The position numbers and the translations under genes were made by a program. A stretch of 64,000 nt of DNA. It comes from Anaerolineae bacterium (lineage in GTDB: Bacteria > Chloroflexota > Anaerolineae > Caldilineales > Caldilineaceae). The stretch is taken from assembly GCA_030432295.1 (NCBI GenBank), contig JAUIHI010000022.1:1-64000 (forward strand). Reading direction: 5' to 3'. Positions 25,179-33,705 of the stretch are shown one piece after another (the first letter of the stretch is position 1; every line of letters begins with the position of its first letter). The notes below the pieces were generated by a model. It saw nothing but the letters and a program-made list of their open reading frames with translations. It searched no databases and was not told the origin of the DNA.

Positions 25179-26080
25179 AGGGACCAGACTTTGCGGCCAT
25201 TGCCGGTCTGATCATCGACGATATTGTCCTCCCCACGGGCGAGACGCGCATGGGCGTGCCCGGCGGATCGGGAACCCACAGCGTCTGGGGGATGCGCATC
25301 TGGTCGGAGAGTGTGGGGCTGATTGCCAGCTACGGCGAGGATTGCCCGGCGGAGATTCTGGCCGCGTTTGATCAGGCCGGAATTGCCCTGCTCCGAGCCG
25401 CGGCCAACCCGGAACCGACGCCCCGCTGCTGGCAGGTCTTCGAGTTCGACCAGCACCGCACAGAGATTTTCCGCACATCCGAGGCCGACTTCTATCGCTT
25501 CCAGCCACTGGTCTCCGATATTCCCGCGAGGTGGCAAAAGGCAGCCGGTTTCCATCTGATCCACGAAGCCAAAAACATACCTGCCTTTGCCCGCCATTTG
25601 CGCGCAGGTGGCGTCGACTGCCTGCTCGCCGAGCCGCCACCCACCGATTTTGTCCCGGAGAAGCTGGACGAATTTGCTGCTTTTTTGCCGCTGGTCGATG
25701 TTTTTTCGCCCAACTGGGAGGAATCGGCCCAACTGCTGGGCATCGACAATCCGGACGCGATCCTCGCACGTTTTCTGGAAATGGGTGTGCCTGTCGTGGC
25801 CCTGCGTATGGGGGAGGCCGGTTCGCTGGTGGCGACAGCGGAGCAGCGCTGGCACATCCCCGCCGTGCCGGTGCGGGTGGTGGATGTGACCGGTGCGGGC
25901 AACAGCTATTGCGGCGGCTTTTTGGTGGGCTATGCGGAAACGGGCGATCCCCGCATCGGCGGTCTCTACGGCGCGGTCTCGGCCAGTTTTACGATTGAGC
26001 AGTTTGGGCTGCCGGTGATCGACGGGGCGACAAACGGACTTGCGAAGGAGCGATTGGTGAGGATAGCGGATGCGCTTTAG
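25175..26080 (+). CDS. PfkB-family kinase homologue with altered GAGD motif
   Basis: A 301-residue ribokinase-fold protein. The PfkB signature reads DVTGAGNSYCGGF at about 238-250; the Asp normally used as the catalytic base (GAGD) is Asn. The N-terminus has MGVPGGSGTHSVWGMR, the equivalent of the sugar-binding glycine motif, and VFSPNWEES is present near 180. Some eukaryotic MAK32-type relatives are also divergent there, so it may be a kinase with a different base or a non-catalytic protein. It overlaps the nucleoside hydrolase by 4 bases and ends overlapping the convergent ABC permease gene. Confidence 0.78.
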   Translation: MKGPDFAAIAGLIIDDIVLPTGETRMGVPGGSGTHSVWGMRIWSESVGLIASYGEDCPAEILAAFDQAGIALLRAAANPEPTPRCWQVFEFDQHRTEIFRTSEADFYRFQPLVSDIPARWQKAAGFHLIHEAKNIPAFARHLRAGGVDCLLAEPPPTDFVPEKLDEFAAFLPLVDVFSPNWEESAQLLGIDNPDAILARFLEMGVPVVALRMGEAGSLVATAEQRWHIPAVPVRVVDVTGAGNSYCGGFLVGYAETGDPRIGGLYGAVSASFTIEQFGLPVIDGATNGLAKERLVRIADAL

Positions 26081-26883
26081 GAGCCAAAGGCAGCGTAGCG
26101 ACGAATCCCCGCCCGGTAGACCGTGCGCATCAGGAAAAAGCCGACAGCGATCCAGGCCAATTGCACGCCCACACCGATGAGCGCATCCCGTGTGGACAGA
26201 CGGCCCAGGACCAGTTCCACCGGGAAGGAAAGCATCCAACGAAAGGGCAGGGCCGCAGCCAGTGTCTGGACGGGCTGGGGGAAAAGTTCCAGGGGCGCGA
26301 GCCGCCCGGAGAAGAAGAGCAGCAGGACGAAGTAGACCTGATTGACCGCACCTGTGCGGGTCGTCCAAAAAGCACTCATCGCCAGCGCCCACTCCAGAAA
26401 GAAGCGCATGAGAAAGGCGAAAACCAGCACAGGAAGAGTCGCCGCCACTGCCCAGCCCACAAAAGTCCACGTGGGGTGGAAGAACCAGGCCAACAGACCC
26501 ACCGCAGGCAGATAGACGATCAGCGTCAGCACTTTATAGCCCAGATTGTCGGCGATGTCGCTGTGGATGGGGTGGATGGGTTTGAGCAGGACGGTTGAGA
26601 AATCGCCGGAGCGGATGCGATAGTCGTACTCCCACATAATCCACGAAAATGTGGCGTGGTTCACCAGCATCATCGCAATGTAATAGGCGGCAAAATCCCC
26701 GGCTGTAAAACTCCCCACCGAGCCGCCCTGTTGGGCCGCTACGGTTGACCAGACCACCAGATACATCAGCGGCTCCACAATGCCGCCAATCAGCCAAATA
26801 ATCATCGCCACCCGATATTGAAACTGGACGGCCAGGGCTGTCTTAAAATAGCCTTTGTAGATGGAGAGGTAGGCGGACATCAC
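26077..26883 (-). CDS. ABC-2 family exporter permease
   Basis: A 268-residue membrane protein with six predicted helices, including AMIIWLIGGIVEPLMYLVVWSTVA-like opening helices and the AAYYIAMMLVNH and YDYRIRSGDFSTVLLKPIHP segments found in the ABC-2 type permeases (PF06182). The start overlaps the stop of the ATPase gene by 4 bases (26880-26883), so the two are translated as a unit. Usually two such permeases accompany one ATPase; only one is seen here, so it may act as a homodimer. Substrate unknown. Confidence 0.82.
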   Translation of the reverse strand: MMSAYLSIYKGYFKTALAVQFQYRVAMIIWLIGGIVEPLMYLVVWSTVAAQQGGSVGSFTAGDFAAYYIAMMLVNHATFSWIMWEYDYRIRSGDFSTVLLKPIHPIHSDIADNLGYKVLTLIVYLPAVGLLAWFFHPTWTFVGWAVAATLPVLVFAFLMRFFLEWALAMSAFWTTRTGAVNQVYFVLLLFFSGRLAPLELFPQPVQTLAAALPFRWMLSFPVELVLGRLSTRDALIGVGVQLAWIAVGFFLMRTVYRAGIRRYAAFGS

Positions 26884-27869
26884 GCCCCCGGCTGGTTGAA
26901 TACGTGTTCGATCACATCCTCGATCGGCGGGTCCTGGACGGTGAGATCGACCACTTCCAACTCACGCAGCAGACGTGCTGTGACGCTGGCGGTCTCGGCT
27001 TTGGGTACGCGCAGGGTGACAGAGGCGTCGTTGCGGGCGACTACTTTGCCGTACTTTTCCAGACTGCCCTCCCCACCGCCGTTGAGCAGATCGACGGTGA
27101 CAGTTTTGAAGGGCGAGAAGCGCTCGACCAGCCCGGTCAAGCCGCCGTCGTAGAGAAGGGTGCCGTGGTGGATAACAATCACCCGCTTGCAGAGGGCTTC
27201 CACATCGGCCATATAGTGGCTGGTGAGTAGGACCGTCGCACCCGTGCGCTGGTTGTATTCGTTGACAAAAGTGCGGATGCGCCGCTGCATTGTCACATCC
27301 AGCCCAATCGTTGGCTCGTCCAGAAAGAGCACCCGGGGGCTGTGCAGCAGGGCGCAGGCGATCTCACACTTCATCCGCTCGCCCAGGGATAGATTGCGCA
27401 CGGGCTTTTGCAGCAGAGGCCCCAACTCCAACAGTTCGGTCAATTTGGCGACCGTCGGACGGAACTCCTCGTAGGGGATGCGGTAGACGGCCCGGTTTAG
27501 CTCGAAGGAATCGGCCACGGGAATGTCCCACACCAGTTGGTTGCGCTGGCCCATCACCAGTGTCATCCGGCGCAGATAGTCCCGCTCCCGTTCCCAGGGG
27601 CGAAAGCCAAAGACCTGGGCATCGCCGCTGGTGGGGTGGAGCAGGCCGGAGAGCATCTTCAGCGTCGTCGTCTTGCCCGCGCCGTTGGGACCCAAAAAGC
27701 CCACAATCTCGCCTTCGGCCACGTCAAAGGAAATCCCGTCCACCGCGCGCACTTCCCGGCTCTTGCGGCTGAAGAGACTACGCAGGGCCGCGCCCAGCCC
27801 AGCTTCCCGCTCGGCGACGGTATAGATTTTGCGAAGTTCGCGTAGGGTAATGACAGGGGATGAGGGCAT
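26880..27869 (-). CDS. ABC transporter ATP-binding protein (ABC-2 exporter partner)
   Basis: A 329-residue ATPase: Walker A GPNGAGKTT near 60, signature LSLGERMKCEIA near 150 and Walker B VLFLDEPTIGLD near 170, plus a C-terminal regulatory extension of ~90 residues ending EHVFNQPGA. This is the NatA/ABC-2 type that powers drug or polysaccharide exporters with the permease encoded next. ATG 27869 is used because the frame upstream (to 27947) runs through the inverted repeat 27879-27964 and gives a repetitive PQSPVPNP peptide. Confidence 0.9.
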   Translation of the reverse strand: MPSSPVITLRELRKIYTVAEREAGLGAALRSLFSRKSREVRAVDGISFDVAEGEIVGFLGPNGAGKTTTLKMLSGLLHPTSGDAQVFGFRPWERERDYLRRMTLVMGQRNQLVWDIPVADSFELNRAVYRIPYEEFRPTVAKLTELLELGPLLQKPVRNLSLGERMKCEIACALLHSPRVLFLDEPTIGLDVTMQRRIRTFVNEYNQRTGATVLLTSHYMADVEALCKRVIVIHHGTLLYDGGLTGLVERFSPFKTVTVDLLNGGGEGSLEKYGKVVARNDASVTLRVPKAETASVTARLLRELEVVDLTVQDPPIEDVIEHVFNQPGA

Positions 27870-27878
27870 AGGATATAA

Positions 27879-27964
27879 GGGATTGGGGACTGGGGACTGG
27901 GGACTGGGATTACGAGTATATGGGTCAACGAATTGCCCAGTTTCCAATCCCCAGTCCCCAATCC
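27879..27964. repeat. Intergenic inverted repeat, GGGGACTGGGG family
   Basis: GGGATTGGGGACTGGGGACT with one more GGGGACTGGGA unit (27879-27908) faces CCCAGTTTCCAATCCCCAG and TCCCCAATCCC (27935-27964). The arms are themselves a tandem of a ~9-base unit. A second copy is at 41034-41105. Confidence 0.85.
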
Positions 27965-27969
27965 CAATA

Positions 27970-29241
27970 TTATTCCGGCCCGGCTACGACGAGTGTATAC
28001 GCATCCGGGCGCAGATATTTGGCCGCCACCCGCTGCACATCGGCGGCGGTGATGGCGTTGATGTTGTCGGCGTAGCGGTAGAGATAGTCCAGCCCCAGCC
28101 CATACCACTCCATATTGAGCAGTTGGGAGGTTACGCCGTCGTTGGTTTCCAAGGCCAAGGGCAGGCGACCGGTCATATTGGCTTTGCTGTCGGAAAGCTC
28201 CTCGTCGCTCACCGGCTCTGCGCCCAGCCGGGCAAACTCGGCGCGGATGCTCTCGACGGCCAGTTCTACATTGGCCGGGTTCACCCCTGCCGCGGCCAGC
28301 CAGGGGCCAGGGCCGATGTCCGCATCCAGCATACTGTAGCTGTAATAGGCCAGCCCCTGCTCCTCCCGCACAACCTCGCCCAGCCGTCCCATCATCCCAA
28401 ACTGGCCCAAAATGCTGTTCGCCACCTGCACAGCGAAATAGTCCGGGTCGGAGCGGGCAATCGCCAGTGAGCCGATCAAAATATCGGACTGGACTTTGCC
28501 GGGCATCGCCACCGACTCCCGGCGGATGTCGGTTTGGGCCGACACCGGCGGCAGCGTTTGGGCGGGAGATGTCCCTTGCCAGTCGCCCAGATGGGTGGTG
28601 ATCAGTTCGACAACCGCGTCGGTGGTTACGTCGCCGCTGACAACGATAATCGCGCCCTGTGGCCCGTAGTTGTCCCGGTGAAAGGCCACGACATCCTCCC
28701 GGCTGATGGACTGGATTGTCTCCGGGTAGCCAGAGCCGGGCCGTCCGTAGGGGTGATCGCCGTAGAGCAATTCGTGGAAGCGGCGGGAAGCTACGCTGCG
28801 GGTGTTCTGCTCCCGCTCCTGCAGACGTACCAGCCACTGGCCCCGCATCCGCTCCATCTGTTCGGCGGGAAAGGTGGGGTGGCGCAGCACATCGGCCAAC
28901 AATTCCACCATCTGGGAGAAATCTTCGGCCAGACTTTCCGTGCTGAAACTGGTCTGGTGGTCCCCCGCGCCCGCGCTGACACTTGCCCCTACGGCTTCGA
29001 CCGTTTCGTTGAAGGTGTCGAAATCGTAGCGGCTGCTGCCCCGTGTGAGCAGAGAAGCGGTGAAAGAGGCCAGCCCGGCTTTGTCAGCCGACTCGTGGAT
29101 ACTGCCCACGGAGAGATAGCCGTCCAGGACGACAACGGGCGCGGCGTGATTTTCCCGCACTAGCAGCGTAATGCCGTTGCTCAGTTGGGTGCGGAAAACA
29201 TTGTCGGGGCCAGGAAAAGCGTGATTCGCTCTGTTTGTCAT
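27970..29241 (-). CDS. M16-family (insulinase-like) protein lacking the HxxEH zinc motif
   Basis: A 423-residue M16 fold: NGITLLVRENHAAPVVVLDGYLSVGSIHES at the N-terminus, two tandem domains joined near residue 215, and REEQGLAYYSYSM near 307, the RxxxGxxY motif of the C-terminal half. Where the catalytic HxxEH should follow (near residue 56) the sequence is GLASFTASLLTRG, so the zinc site is missing. Catalytic M16 proteases often work with such an inactive subunit, but no HxxEH partner is encoded next to it. Function: probably a non-catalytic M16 subunit or a diverged peptidase. Confidence 0.82.
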   Translation of the reverse strand: MTNRANHAFPGPDNVFRTQLSNGITLLVRENHAAPVVVLDGYLSVGSIHESADKAGLASFTASLLTRGSSRYDFDTFNETVEAVGASVSAGAGDHQTSFSTESLAEDFSQMVELLADVLRHPTFPAEQMERMRGQWLVRLQEREQNTRSVASRRFHELLYGDHPYGRPGSGYPETIQSISREDVVAFHRDNYGPQGAIIVVSGDVTTDAVVELITTHLGDWQGTSPAQTLPPVSAQTDIRRESVAMPGKVQSDILIGSLAIARSDPDYFAVQVANSILGQFGMMGRLGEVVREEQGLAYYSYSMLDADIGPGPWLAAAGVNPANVELAVESIRAEFARLGAEPVSDEELSDSKANMTGRLPLALETNDGVTSQLLNMEWYGLGLDYLYRYADNINAITAADVQRVAAKYLRPDAYTLVVAGPE

Positions 29242-29291
29242 GAAAATAGATACCGTTGGCTGAATTTTGTAAGTGGGTATTTCTTGTTGAA

Positions 29292-29320
29292 CTGACAGTA
29301 AGATGAAAGAATCATATACC
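29292..29320 (+). promoter_or_regulatory. Putative promoter of the Flp pilin gene
   Basis: CTGACA (29292-29297), 17-base spacer, TATACC (29315-29320). It points to the pilin gene, about 100 bases downstream. Matches are 5/6 and 4/6 to the consensus. Confidence 0.35.
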
Positions 29321-29425
29321 CCAATCGGGTGTATTGTAAAACCAATCGTTTGTCAGTTCCTTTTCGCAGATTGCTGTCACGCAGGCCGCAATCCTATGCG
29401 GAGCACAGCTACAGGAAATCATCGA

Positions 29426-29605
29426 ATGCAAAGCCTCTATCTCTCTGCTACAAAACTTCTCCCCAATGAACACGGACAATCCCTAATCGAATACGGCCTG
29501 ACACTCACATTGATGATTGTCGTCATTCTGGCAGGCACAGCGCTCCTGACAGGTTTGATGGGTGAAGAAGTACAACAGACTGTCAACGCGTTGTCTAAAT
29601 TGTAG
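29426..29605 (+). CDS. Flp-family type IVb pilin
   Basis: A 59-residue product from ATG 29426 (AGGAAA upstream). NEHGQSLIEYGLTLTLMI contains the prepilin peptidase site: cleavage after Gly, with Glu at +5 and Tyr at +6, followed by the hydrophobic helix, exactly as in Flp/Fap pilins. The mature protein would be about 40 residues and would be assembled by a Tad system at the membrane. No tad/cpa genes are in the window, so the assembly genes must lie elsewhere. The longer frame from 29303 has no ribosome site and an unlikely N-terminus. Confidence 0.85.
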   Translation: MQSLYLSATKLLPNEHGQSLIEYGLTLTLMIVVILAGTALLTGLMGEEVQQTVNALSKL

Positions 29606-29621
29606 ACCTCAGTCGTACGCC

Positions 29622-30659
29622 CTACCGGACTCTAAGTTGGGTCAACTCGGCCACCAGAATCTCAATCTCCGTCTCCGCGTCCGCGCCGGTTTTCATAGCC
29701 AAGTCCGCCCGCAGGAAACGGTCCAGAATTGTCTCCAACTCCTCCATCCGATAGCCCCGACACTGCTGCATCGCCTTCTTCACCGGGTAGGGACTCTCCT
29801 TCACCTCCCGCGCGATTTCATTCTCATTGCTGCCGCCCCGGCTCATCGCATCCTTCACCTTGACCAGAATGCGGTATTGGCGGGCCATCATCGTCAGCAG
29901 GTAAAATGGATTGGCATCTCCCCGACGCAGATCGTGGAGAGAACGCATGGCCTTGCGCCCATCCCGCTGGCTCAGAGCGTCGGTCAGGTCCCAGATCAGC
30001 CCCTCGCTGCTGTCGCTGACCATCAGCTTGACATCCGCCGCCGAAATTGAACGCCCGTTGGCGTAGAGCGAGAGCTTTTGCAGCTCATTGGCAAGCTGGC
30101 GCAGGTTTGGCCCCACAAAGTTGGCGAGCATCTGCACAGCCTGACCGTCGATGGCAATGGCCTCGTCTTTGGCCGTGCGCATTATCCAGCCGCTCAACTG
30201 GCGGGGGTCCGGTGTCCCCATCTCTTCTGCCACCACCCGCTTGGAAGAGATCAGTTCGGCCAGACCCGGCGTCGCCCCCTTTTCGCCGCTGAATCCCTTC
30301 CACAATTGCCGCCGCTTGTCCACACCGCTGTCCACAAAGACCAGATCGTTGGTGGATGGCAGATCCGCCATATCCGCAATCAGCCGGGCGGCTTCTGTGT
30401 GGGCCGCGCTGTCGCTGCCTTTGCTGGCGGCCATCCGTTTGTCAAGCTGGCTCAGAAAGTCCCGCACAATCACAAGCCGGCGCTCGGCCAGAAAGGGCAT
30501 TGTCCCCGCGTGATAGAGGATGTCGGCCACATCTGTCTGGTTGCCCGCCAGGTCAGTCACATTCAGGTCCGCCATCTCTGGATCGCCCATTGCCGCCTTC
30601 AATTCCGACAGGCGGCGGCTGAACAGATAATCATCGGCGTCGAGAAAGAGATAGATCAT
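29622..30659 (-). CDS. holA: DNA polymerase III delta subunit
   Basis: A 345-residue clamp-loader subunit. It starts MIYLFLDADDYLFSRRL, has the AERRLVIVRDFL segment near 58-69, and KAMQQCRGYRMEELETILDRFLRADLAMK near the end, the helical C-terminal collar that binds other clamp-loader subunits. Delta opens the beta sliding clamp. ATG 30659 overlaps the upstream DUF6391 gene's stop by 4 bases, so they are probably co-translated. A longer frame up to 31010 covers only an alternative reading of the upstream gene. Confidence 0.9.
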   Translation of the reverse strand: MIYLFLDADDYLFSRRLSELKAAMGDPEMADLNVTDLAGNQTDVADILYHAGTMPFLAERRLVIVRDFLSQLDKRMAASKGSDSAAHTEAARLIADMADLPSTNDLVFVDSGVDKRRQLWKGFSGEKGATPGLAELISSKRVVAEEMGTPDPRQLSGWIMRTAKDEAIAIDGQAVQMLANFVGPNLRQLANELQKLSLYANGRSISAADVKLMVSDSSEGLIWDLTDALSQRDGRKAMRSLHDLRRGDANPFYLLTMMARQYRILVKVKDAMSRGGSNENEIAREVKESPYPVKKAMQQCRGYRMEELETILDRFLRADLAMKTGADAETEIEILVAELTQLRVR

Positions 30660-31174
30660 TGCCCAAAAGTGACCCTGTGAATCTGCCCGCGAGGAGTGGA
30701 TACCTTTTCCACATTGACCAGCCAGCGGTCGCTGACATCGGCCAGTGTGGTGTAGCCCTGCAAGCGCATCCCCAGAGGGTTCGATACAAAGAGCGCGGCC
30801 ATCACCAAAAAGCCGGTTGTGGTGATGCGGCTCGACAGCGAGCGCTGTTTGCCCCCGCCGCCTCTCCGGCCGCCTCCCTGGCCGCCCAGCAGCGCGGCGG
30901 CGGTGACCAGCACGACAGTCGTTGCCAGATTGGTGCCACAGTTGGGATGCCGGGCCAAGGCCGACTCGCCCGCCTGCAAACGCAGCAGGGCCTGGCGCAC
31001 GGCCTGCCACACATCCTCAGTTTCCACATCGCCGAAGAGGGTGAAACCCAGGGGATCGCTCCAGCCAGCCAGCGACACATAGGGATGGGACGCGGCCAAT
31101 AGATGGATCGTCGCGTGTTCCAGCGCGTGGTGCTGCCGGGTGTGGCGCAGAATGTGGGTGAGAGAAGTCAGCAT
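30656..31174 (-). CDS. DUF6391 family protein
   Basis: A 172-residue protein with HHALEHATIHLL near 15-26 and the HPNCGTN motif near 76-82, the marks of DUF6391, known from cyanobacteria and Chloroflexota without assigned function. The conserved His, Cys and Glu residues could bind a metal. Residues 84-97 and ~118-135 are hydrophobic and likely membrane helices separated by a Gly/Arg-rich loop. It is immediately upstream of, and overlaps, the DNA polymerase III delta gene. Confidence 0.82.
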   Translation of the reverse strand: MLTSLTHILRHTRQHHALEHATIHLLAASHPYVSLAGWSDPLGFTLFGDVETEDVWQAVRQALLRLQAGESALARHPNCGTNLATTVVLVTAAALLGGQGGGRRGGGGKQRSLSSRITTTGFLVMAALFVSNPLGMRLQGYTTLADVSDRWLVNVEKVSTPRGQIHRVTFGQ

Positions 31175-31198
31175 CGGTGGGTCTCGTATTTAGAACAG

Positions 31199-31264
31199 AT
31201 AATGAGATAATGGGATGATGGCCGGCGAGGCGCAATCACCCCACTATCCCATTATCCCATCATC
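31199..31264. repeat. Intergenic inverted repeat, TAATGGGATAATGG family
   Basis: GATAATGAGATAATGGGATG (31199-31218) faces CCACTATCCCATTATCCC and ATCATC (31241-31264). The transketolase gene ends inside the right arm: its last codons ATG ATG GGA and stop TAA are part of the repeat. Confidence 0.8.
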
Positions 31265-33297
31265 AATTCTTTTGCTTTCGCCGCCACCGCCGCGGAGGTC
31301 AGCCCAAACTCCTCGTAAATCCGTTTGTACGGCGCGCTGGCCCCGAAGTGGTCGATGCCGATGACCGCACCCTGGGCCGGGTCGTTGCCTACCCAGCGCT
31401 CCCAGCCCATTGTGATGCCCGCTTCGATAGCAACTTTGGGCACACCCGCGGGCAGCACAGCCGCCCGATAGGCCGCATCCTGGGCCGCGAAGATGTCCCA
31501 ACTGGGCAGGCTGACTACCTGCACTGTGCGTCCCTCGGCAGCCAATGTCTGACCAGCAGCCAGGGCGATCTCCACTTCGCTGCCGCTGCCCATCAGCACC
31601 ACATCCGGGCTGTCGCCGTTGGACCAGAGCGTATAGCCGCCCCGCTGGGTTCTGTTGGCCGCGCCCACACCATCCCCACTGCGATCTACCGTCGCCAGAT
31701 TTTGCCGGGTGAGAATCAGCGCGGTCGGCCCGTCGGTCCGGCTCACAGCCAGCCGCCAGCCTTCCGCTGCTTCATTGGCATCTGCCGGGCGGATGACGGA
31801 AAGATTGGGAATGGCGCGCAGGGCCGCCACCTGTTCCACCGGTTGGTGGGTGGGGCCATCCTCGCCCACGCCCACGCTGTCGTGGGTGAAGACGTAGATG
31901 ACCCGAATGCCCATCAGCGCGGCCAGGCGGATGCTGGGGCGCATATAATCGCTGAAGACGAGGAATGTACCGCCGTAGGGGATTACCCCGCCGTGTAGGG
32001 CCATCCCGTTGAGAATGCCGCCCATCCCGTGCTCGCGCACGCCGAAGTGGAAGTTGCGCCCGCTGAAGTCGTCCGGGCCGATGAAGTCACTGCCGCTGAT
32101 GACGGTTTTGTTGCTGGGGGCCAGGTCTGCGCTGCCACCGATGAGATTGGGGATGACCTTCGCCAAATCATTGAGAACGCTGCCGCTGGCATTGCGGCTG
32201 GCCTGGCTGCCCGGTGCATCAAAAGTCGGCACTGCATCTTCCCAGCCTTTGGGCAGATCACCGGCCAGGATGTGGCAAAGCTCCGCGGCCAGTTCCGGGT
32301 GGGCCTTGTTGTAGGCTTTGAAAAGCTGATTGTATTCGGCTTCCAGTTTTTCGCCCCGAGCCACGGCCTGCCCGTAAAAGGCCGCCACATCCTCCGGCAC
32401 GAAAAATGTCGGCTCCAGGGGCCACTCTAAATTGCGTTTGGTGGCTTCCACACCCGCCGCGCCAAAGGCGTCGGAGTGGGCTTTGGGCTTGCCCTGCAGT
32501 TCCGGGTTGCCGTAGCCGATGACCGTCTTGCAGCCGATGAGGCTGGGACGCGGATCAGTTTTGGCCGCTTCAATGGCCGCGGAGACCGCGGCGCTGTCCA
32601 TTCCATCAATCTTCTGCACGTGCCAGCCGTAGGCTTCGAAGCGCTTGTACTGGTCTTCCGTAAAGGCCAGCTCTGTGTAGCCATCAATTGTGACTTTGTT
32701 GTCGTCGTAGAGATAGATCAGTTTGCCCAGGCGCAGATGACCGGCCAGGCTGGCCGCCTCTTGGGCCACCCCTTCCATAATATCCCCGTCGCTGACCACT
32801 GCGTAGGTGTAATGATCTACCACTGCAAAGCCGGGGCGATTGTAGCGCGCAGCCAGCCAGCGCTCGGCAATCGCCAGTCCCACGCCGTTGGCAAAGCCCT
32901 GGCCGAGCGGGCCGGTCGTCGTCTCTACGCCGGGGGTGTGGCCCCGTTCGGGATGGCCGGGGGTGTGGCTGCCCCACTGACGGAAGTTCTTGAGTTCGTC
33001 CAGCGGCAGGTCATAGCCGGTCAAATGCAGCATTGCATAGAGCAGCATCGAGCCGTGGCCCGCGCTGAGGACGAAGCGGTCCCGGTTGTTCCAATCCGGG
33101 TTGGCCGGATTGAACCGCATATAGCGGGTCCAGAGGGCGGAGGTAGCCCCGGCCATACCCATCGGCAGACCGGGATGGCCGGAACTGGCGGCTTCCACCG
33201 CGTCCACAGCCAGCATACGGATGGTATTGAGGGCACGTTCTTCAAACGCTGGATCGAGGGTCGGGGCGTCCAGTGCCGGGATTGTGGATGATGACAT
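31252..33297 (-). CDS. tkt: Transketolase
   Basis: A 681-residue thiamine-diphosphate enzyme of the pentose phosphate pathway. Marks include [11 protein letters not shown] at about 33-43, [12 protein letters not shown] near 120, the ThDP-binding GDGDIMEG region (SDGDIMEGV here), the RxHGMGG segment (REHGMGG) near 420 and [18 protein letters not shown] near 465-482. Length agrees with the usual ~660. ATG 33297 follows AAAGGAAAC. The C-terminus (KELMMG and stop) lies within the inverted repeat, so the last residues may have been changed. Confidence 0.95.
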   Translation of the reverse strand: MSSSTIPALDAPTLDPAFEERALNTIRMLAVDAVEAASSGHPGLPMGMAGATSALWTRYMRFNPANPDWNNRDRFVLSAGHGSMLLYAMLHLTGYDLPLDELKNFRQWGSHTPGHPERGHTPGVETTTGPLGQGFANGVGLAIAERWLAARYNRPGFAVVDHYTYAVVSDGDIMEGVAQEAASLAGHLRLGKLIYLYDDNKVTIDGYTELAFTEDQYKRFEAYGWHVQKIDGMDSAAVSAAIEAAKTDPRPSLIGCKTVIGYGNPELQGKPKAHSDAFGAAGVEATKRNLEWPLEPTFFVPEDVAAFYGQAVARGEKLEAEYNQLFKAYNKAHPELAAELCHILAGDLPKGWEDAVPTFDAPGSQASRNASGSVLNDLAKVIPNLIGGSADLAPSNKTVISGSDFIGPDDFSGRNFHFGVREHGMGGILNGMALHGGVIPYGGTFLVFSDYMRPSIRLAALMGIRVIYVFTHDSVGVGEDGPTHQPVEQVAALRAIPNLSVIRPADANEAAEGWRLAVSRTDGPTALILTRQNLATVDRSGDGVGAANRTQRGGYTLWSNGDSPDVVLMGSGSEVEIALAAGQTLAAEGRTVQVVSLPSWDIFAAQDAAYRAAVLPAGVPKVAIEAGITMGWERWVGNDPAQGAVIGIDHFGASAPYKRIYEEFGLTSAAVAAKAKELMMG

Positions 33298-33705
33298 CGG
33301 GTGTTTCCTTTGGTGGTGACTTGGCAAAAATCAGGAGTATTTCGTACACAATTTGCGAGAATTATAGCATAAGGCGAGAGGATATTGGGTATTGGATAGT
33401 AGAAATTGGGGATTGGAGATCGGACACTGGTGACTAGACCAGTCACCCAACAGTTTGTAACACAGGAGCACAAATTGTCTCAATCCAGCCAGAGAGCGTC
33501 GGTTGAGCTTGTCGAAACCAGCGGCTCAGATGGCGATTTTTCGTAGACCCGCTCCTGGGTTTCGACAGGCTCAACCGGCGTCGCTAGTCCAGTTTGAAAC
33601 CATCGGAATATCCACTGATAACAGGTGACACAATTTTCAGAACCGGATAGGGTGGGGTAGGATCATTTGAATGCGGAGTGCAGAATGCGGAATGGAGACC
33701 TGGGA
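33298..33705. other. Gene-free stretch with repeat fragments
   Basis: 408 bases with no convincing gene. It holds a single left arm of the TATTGGGTATTGG family (33381-33399) fused to GGGGATTGGAGAT and the small hairpin GGTGACT/AGTCACC (about 33428-33447), then the TTGAGCTTGTCGAAACC inverted repeat (33496-33585). The short frame 33021-33473 is a shadow of the transketolase gene and of the repeat. Confidence 0.7.
33496..33585. repeat. Intergenic inverted repeat, TTGAGCTTGTCGAAACC family
   Basis: GCGTCGGTTGAGCTTGTCG with AAACCAGCGG (33496-33524) faces CCGCTCCTGGGTTTCGACAG plus GCTCAACCGGCG (33549-33580). A single arm of this family lies in the loop of the repeat at 53884-53988. Confidence 0.8.

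Noticed and set aside
25133-26470. 445-codon minus-strand frame opposite the second PfkB gene and the ABC-2 permease
   Set aside because: It is a frame shadow of two genes on different strands and has no coherent domain.
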